A stretch of DNA of 64,000 nt, from contig CM044306.1 of NCBI GenBank assembly GCA_024291935.2, forward strand, positions 18,795,001-18,859,000, written 5' to 3'. Below the pieces are notes generated by a model. The model did not search any database and had not been told where the DNA came from. It was given only the letters and a program-made list of their open reading frames with translations. Of this stretch, positions 58,290-64,000 are shown one piece after another. The stretch's first letter is position 1, and every line of letters starts with the position of its first letter. This DNA comes from Okapia johnstoni (taxonomy: Eukaryota > Chordata > Mammalia > Artiodactyla > Giraffidae). The position numbers and the translations under genes were made by a program.

Positions 58290-61200
58290 ATGGCGTTTCG
58301 GTGTCAGCGGGACAGCTACGCCAGAGAGGTGAGGCCAGCAGGGCGGGAAACCTGCTGCTCCTAAGGGGGTGCGGCGGTGCGGGGCGAGGGGGCGCCGCGT
58401 GGAGGGGGCGCCGAGCTGGATTCAGTCCCGGTGCGCTGACGGCTGGAGTCGGGGCTAACTCTCGCATCTCTCTTCACCCAGTTCACCACCACCGTGGTCT
58501 CCTGCCGTCCCGCGGAGCTGCACACCGAAGGAAGCAACGGCAAGAAGGAAGTGCTGAGCGGTTTCCAAGTGGTCCTGGAAGACACGCTGCTTTTCCCCGA
58601 GGGCGGGGGACAGGTACCAGGCCTATCTCTCTCCCTCCCCTCCTCTCCCTTCCCAGGAAGCCCTCAATTCCTTTCTCACCCGGTGGTGAGTGAGAAGTGT
58701 CTCTTTGTTTCTCAGTCTCAGCTGTAATGAATACAGTTGGAAATTAGCTCAGTTCAGCTCATTTGTTCACTCAGCAGATACTTATCCAGCCCTAACACAT
58801 CCACTTTGGTACTGTTCCAGGCTCTGAGGATAAAGGTTGAATGAGAAAGTGTCTTTGCCTACATAGTGTATTTGTTGGAGGAAACAGACCAAACGGTGAC
58901 TAGATAAATAGTATACCAGCTCGGATAAGTTCTCTGAAGAAAGTTAGTTTGAGGGAAAGAGAGTGATGGGATGATCTCCTAGGTAAGGGACAAGTTATTT
59001 TAGTCAAGAGCTAAGGGAGGTGAGGGGTAAGCCGTTCTTGTCATCTGGTGGTGCTGAGGGTGGGGGGAAGTATTTCCAGGGAGGGAGAATAAGTGCAAAG
59101 GACGTGAGGTCGGAATTCCATTAGCGTTTAGCACAGAGGAAAAAGTTTCCTCTGAAGGAGCACAACAGAGGGCAGACTTACCAGTACTGTGATGGGGTAG
59201 GGACAAGATCCAGTGAGAACCTGAGAAAGGAGGATACTCACCTCAAAGGTGGGCATTGTGGGAGAGGCTTTCCCAGGAGAGAGAGTAGCACAATTGAAGG
59301 CAGAGAAGCCTGAAAGAGCCTGAAAAGTCTGGTTAACTGCAAATAGTCCCATATAGTTGGAGCGTATGCTGGAGATGGCTTTGGAAAGCTAAGTGGGGGC
59401 CATTTCACAGGGCCTTGAAGGATGTGTTAAGGTGTGTGGACTTCATTCAGGAAGCTGTGGTGAGCCATGGAAGTACTTAGGCAAAGAAATTATGTGAGAG
59501 AACATACTCAGTAAACTGCCCAGCATAAAGGTTTTCTGATCTGCTGAAGGAAAACCTGTGACGTCTGGTATCCACAGTAGGTCTCATTTTATATACCACT
59601 CTTCCAGGAAGTCTTCCCTGATTCCCCAAGATTGTTAGGGCCCTTTCCTTTGAGCTTCTCTAGAGCAATGTACTTTTTTGAACTATAGCAGACTGTAGGT
59701 CATTTTGCAATTGCCCGTTGGCATTCTGTATCTTTTCCAGACTCTTCATTTGCATGAGGGACCATGTCTTATTTACATTGTATTCTTGAGCGGGCACAGT
59801 GTTTTGTAAGCAGTTGGTATTTTGTAATACTTCATATTTTTATAGTTTAATCCTAGTAGCAGTGCAGAAGATAGAGTGTAAGGAGGGAGAAAAATTTGGA
59901 TCATTTTAGAAACTATTGAAAGAGAATAATCTAAACCAAGGAATGAGAGTGAGGATTAAGTTTCTTTGGGCTTTACTAAGTTTCCTTGCTATAGTTACAG
60001 CGTTTAATTCTGTTATTCTGTTCTGAAGACCAAAATATACAGGTGTTCAGAGTGAAGAGGACAGAGACAGTCCCCTCCTGGAACAAAATGGACCACCTCA
60101 CTTGGCATTGGCTTTCTTCCTTAGGGAATCTTAAATTCTGGGTGTGTTTCTCACATACTTGCCCTGGAGAGTCTTTGATTCCAGGAATTAGGTGAGCCCT
60201 GCCCGCCACCACTGATTATCTTTACTTATTTCCTCAGCCTGATGACCGTGGTACAATCAATGACATCTCTGTGCTGAGAGTGACTCGCCGGGGCACCCAG
60301 GCTGATCATTTCACCCAGACGCCCCTGATCCCTGGGACTGAGGTTCAAGTCCGGGTGGACTGGGAACGGAGGTTTGACCACATGCAGCAGCATTCAGGTA
60401 GATGGGCGGGATGGGACACCTCTAGCAGGAGCAGTTGCTGTTTGGGAATGTCAAGATGATTGAGATGTGGTTTGAGTTCTCCAGGAGTTAACCTTTTGGA
60501 AGAGACAGACACATTCAGAATTGGGATTCTGGCAGGATGTGATAAATGTTATAAAAGCAAAATGAGCAGGACTTCCCTGGTGGTCCAGTGGTTGAGTCTG
60601 CCTGCCAATGTGGGGAAATAGGTTCAATCCCTGGTCCAGGAAGATTCCACATGTGCCACAGCTGTTGAAGCTCACATACGTTAGATCCTGTGCTTTGCAA
60701 CAGGAGAAGCTGTCGCAGTGAATGAACCTGGGCACCACAACTGGAAAGTAGCCCCTGCTCATCACAACTAGAGAAAGTCCATGAAGAGCGATGAAGACCC
60801 AGCACAGCCAAAAAAACCCTCCAAAATGAGCAGTTAAAAGTATCAGAATAACTGCTAGATTTAAGTATTACTCCCACGTGATATCTTCATCTGGATATGT
60901 CTCATAGCCTTCTTAAACTCAAAATGTCCAAAATGGAATTAAAAAGCCACCCCCTTCCCCAGATCTGGTTTTCCGTTTGCCTTCTCTATGTTCAGTACAT
61001 GGCATCAGCATCCACCTGGTCGCTTGAATCCTGGTAGTCTGTTCAGACCCCTCTTTAGGGATAGCCAGTCAGTCTGCGTCCTGTCGGTTTCCTTTCTCAA
61101 TACTTCTCTGCCCACTTCCACTGTCAACGCCGTTGCCCTTGTCCCATCTCTCACCATCTCTCCCCAGCCCTCTGTAATAGCCTCTTGGCTAGTCTCCCCA

Positions 61201-63935
61201 CATTCAGTCTTGCTACTTTGCAGCCCATTCTCCACAAAACAGCCAGAATAATCTAAAACTGAAAATCCGATCAAGCCATTCCCAGCTTTCAAACTTTTCA
61301 AAGGCTACCTGTAGCTCATGCTAAAGCCAAACATCTTGTCATGGGCTGTAAGACCTGCCTGGACCAGTACTTCTCTACTGCTTCAGCCTCATCCAGTGCC
61401 CCTGCTTCCTGCTCTCCACATCCTGGCCTTCTCTTGATTCCTTGAATATACCCTGCTTGTTTCCTCCTTCAAGGCCTTTGGCTGTCCTGTTCCCTTTGCT
61501 TTCACAGTTGGGCTTTCTCTTCCTCTTGCTTTTTTTCTTCCTCCTCACTGTCATCGATCAGGGATAGCACCATATCTCTAGTACCAAGCCCTGTGCCTTG
61601 TATGTGTAGGCACTTGATAAATTTCTGTCAAATGGGGAGTTCCTTGGTGGCCTACTGGTGAGGATCCCAGGTTTATGGCTGTGACCCAGGTTCAGTTCCT
61701 GGTTGGGGAACTGAGAGACCTTGTAAGTTGTGCGGTGAGGCCAGGAAAAAACAAAAATTCAAAACAAAAAAAATGCCTAAAAATTATTTTTTTTGGTCAA
61801 GTGAATGGATGTGGCTCAATGAGAACTTGAGTTCAAATCCTGCCTCTGATGAGCTACATTGCCTTGGCAAGTCATTTATTTGATCTCTCTAGGCCTTGAT
61901 TTCCTCATTCATGAAATGGCATTATAAAGCTTCTTGCAGAATTCTCCTGAGGATTTTCAGTGAAGTATCTCTTGAGAGTATTACCCAATGTCTGGCAGGT
62001 TTTCAGCAGAATTTCTGGGATGACATTGACACGGGGATTGTGTGACTGCGTGGGCTCCTTACTCTTTTCCTGTCTCCTCTCTCTGTTCAGGGCAGCATCT
62101 CATCACCGCAGTTGCTGATGATCTTTTTGGGCTGAAGACAACATCATGGTGAGCAGGAGACTGTCCGGCATGAGTCCCAGACTGCCAGGTCCTCATGGGT
62201 TAAGGGCAGGAAGATAAAAATCTGCTGTGCTCACCTGGTCCCCCTGAAGATGGGGTGGTGGATGACTTTGTGTTTCCCCCTGAGAAACATCTGCCTTTGC
62301 TTAGGAGCGAACATAGAATTTGGAGCCCAATGGCCTAGAGGGTGAATCCCAGCTGTATGACCTTGATCATGTTCCTTAATATTAACCCCCTCACCTGTAA
62401 AATGGAAGTGATAGTCCCTGCCTTGCAACATTTTTGTGAGGATTCAATAACAGCATTTATATGAACAGGCTCTGTAAACGATAAATTTCCTTATACTGTT
62501 CATCGTCCCCATCAGCATCCTGTGACCACTCTACTTCTGGCAGGGAGTTGGGACGACTCCGGAGTGTCATTGAGCTGGACAGCCCCTCTGTGACTGCAGA
62601 GCAAGTAGCTGCCATCGAGCAGAATGTCAATGAAAAAATCCGAGATCGGCTGCCAGTGAACGTGCGAGAACTGAGCCTGGATGATCCAGAGGTGGAGCAG
62701 GTGAGGGGAGAGCCAGTGGGGTGGCTTCTGGAGAGTGCCCACCTGAGGGCTCCTCATCAAAATTCAGAAAGCCCTCCTCCTTTCCTCGCGTTCCAGGTGA
62801 GGGGCCGGGGTTTGCCAGATGATCACGCTGGGCCTATTCGAGTTGTTACCATCAAGAGCGTAGATTCCAACATGTGTTGCGGGACCCACGTGAGCAATCT
62901 CAGTGACCTTCAGGTAGGTGAGAGAGGGCTCGTGAATGGATGGGAGAGAGGGAGTCAGGGGTGGGGGATCACAGCAGGGCTGGGAGTGATGGAGGGGACA
63001 CCCGAGGGGTCCTGAGCGAAGTCACTCCATTATTGCTCCTGAGCTGTTTGGGGAGGTCTTGGTCTCTCTTACCCTCGGGTCTGGCACCTGCTGTGGCTTA
63101 TCCATGTATAAGTGTGTATGTTACATTCTTGCCTCGTGTAGGTCATTAAAATTCTGGGCACTGAGAAGGGGAAAAAGAACAAAACCAACCTGATCTTCCT
63201 GGCTGGGAACCGGGTGCTGAAGTGGATGGAGAGGAGTCATGGCACAGAGAAGGCGCTCACGGCTCTGCTGAAGTACGGACTCCCCCTTCCCGGGCTTGAC
63301 TTTCAGCTCCTGGGCAGCCAGAGTGTAGCCTGCCCACCCATACGGGAGACAGAATACTCTTAGCTCTGGGAGGTGAAATGCAGTCATAAATGCTGCAGCG
63401 CTTTGGGTAGTTAGCCAGATGCACACAGAATGGTTTCTTCCTTTATATCGTCTCCCCACAGCCTCCTGAGGCCCCCACAAAATGTCCCCAGGTGCCATCT
63501 GGAGGGAGACACACCATCAAGAGGGGCATTGTTGATTTATGCCCAACACCAGAAGCATTTGGGAAACTGGGCAGGCCTCCATGAACCTTTCTGTTGCAGG
63601 TGTGGACCAGAGGACCACGTGGAAGCAGTGAAGAAGCTGCAGAACTCCAGCAAGCTCCTGCAGAAGGTGATTTATCCAGGGAGGGTGGAAAGGGCGTGGG
63701 CTCTGCCTGAACAGGCTCCCAGACTCAGCCCCTCACCTGACCGGATGTGCAGTGTGTCAGCAGTGAGGGGCAGGGGGAGGAGACAGTGCTCCCTTTGATT
63801 ACCCTTTCCCTGCCGGATAACTGAGTGATAGCATCCATTTCAGAACAACCTGAATCTGCTCAGAGACCTGGCTGTGCACATCGCCCACAGCCTTAGGAAC
63901 AGCCCGGACTTGGGAGGTGTGATCACGTTACACAG
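58290..63935 (+). CDS. AARSD1: AARSD1, alanyl-tRNA editing protein Aarsd1 (3' end outside window)
   Basis: Nine exons are present: 58290-58328, 58482-58613, 60238-60397, 62091-62148, 62544-62700, 62797-62913, 63142-63272, 63600-63666 and 63844-63935. All phases close and they encode the first 317 residues of about 412. It is a free-standing alanyl-tRNA synthetase-type editing domain (AlaX family) that hydrolyses mischarged Ser-tRNA(Ala). The zinc ligands are visible: HSGQH (His109, His113, split by intron 3) and CGTH (Cys209, His213, exon 6). The early FPEGGGQPDDRG motif belongs to the editing core. The synthetase catalytic and tRNA-acceptor domains are absent, as expected. The ATG gives MAFRCQRDSYAREF. 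The final exons should follow within a few kb past the right edge. Confidence 0.97.
60570..60815 (+). repeat. CHR-type SINE, long form
   Basis: AGGACTTCCCTGGTGGTCCAGTGGTTGAG head and CCCAGCACAGCCAAAAAAACC tail, in AARSD1 intron 3. Confidence 0.9.
61225..61630 (+). repeat. L2 LINE 3' relic
   Basis: CAGCTTTCAAACTTTTCAAAGG, CTGCTTCCTGCTCTCCACATCC and a CCTTTGGCTGTCCTGTTCCC stretch match the L2 3'-end order. In AARSD1 intron 3. Confidence 0.55.
61635..61760 (+). repeat. CHR-type SINE
   Basis: GGGGAGTTCCTTGGTGGCCTACTGG head, GGTTCAGTTCCTGGTTGGGGAACTGAGAG middle and an A-rich tail. Confidence 0.85.
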
Positions 63936-64000
63936 GTGAGACAGGCCGGGGGTGCTGGGCCTTGGGCTCAGCCTCTTCCCTGCACACAGTGCAAGAGTGG

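Overview
This is a mammalian nuclear segment from a ruminant, almost certainly a bovid. Bovid-type SINEs (Bov-A2/Bov-tA), BovB (RTE) LINE ends and CHR-type tRNA-derived SINEs occur on both strands, over older MIR and L2 copies. Genes have short exons, GT-AG introns and CpG-rich promoters. The order RND2 - VAT1 - IFI35 - RPL27 - RUNDC1 - PTGES3L - AARSD1 is the conserved block beside BRCA1 (human 17q21, there in the opposite orientation). I identified genes by reading translated exons against remembered family sequences and checking that splice phases close; no database was searched.

Layout: 1-7.25 kb is non-coding, downstream of RND2. RND2 (minus, 5 exons) and VAT1 (plus, 6 exons) diverge from about 10.7-12.2 kb, across a CpG-rich interval that carries a cAMP response element beside an RFX X-box. 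VAT1 and IFI35 (minus, 7 exons) end tail to tail near 19 kb. IFI35 has an 11.6 kb first intron full of retroelements, including a sense-oriented RNPS1 processed pseudogene with a 12-nt target-site duplication. Its first coding exon (Met-Ser only) lies at 32.43 kb, under an interferon-response-like element. RPL27 (minus) occupies 34.1-36.4 kb with a 5' TOP start. RUNDC1 (minus, 5 exons, 613 codons) occupies 42.5-49.3 kb and shares a head-to-head promoter with PTGES3L (plus, 7 exons, 49.8-54.7 kb). PTGES3L intron 4 holds an RPL21 processed pseudogene. AARSD1 (plus) starts at 58.29 kb; nine exons are present and the gene runs off the right edge.

The genes are not an operon-like system. They comprise a GTPase-dead Rho protein, a vesicle-associated MDR protein, an interferon-induced NID-domain protein, a ribosomal protein, a RUN-domain protein, a p23-like co-chaperone and an alanyl-tRNA editing protein. 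I found no undescribed multi-gene system. The most interesting signals are regulatory or retrotransposon-related: repeated palindromic RFX X-boxes in and near VAT1, an L1 fragment abutting the VAT1 exon 2 acceptor, a CArG box plus E-box at PTGES3L, the IFI35 first exon and ISRE, and two processed pseudogenes with visible target-site duplications.
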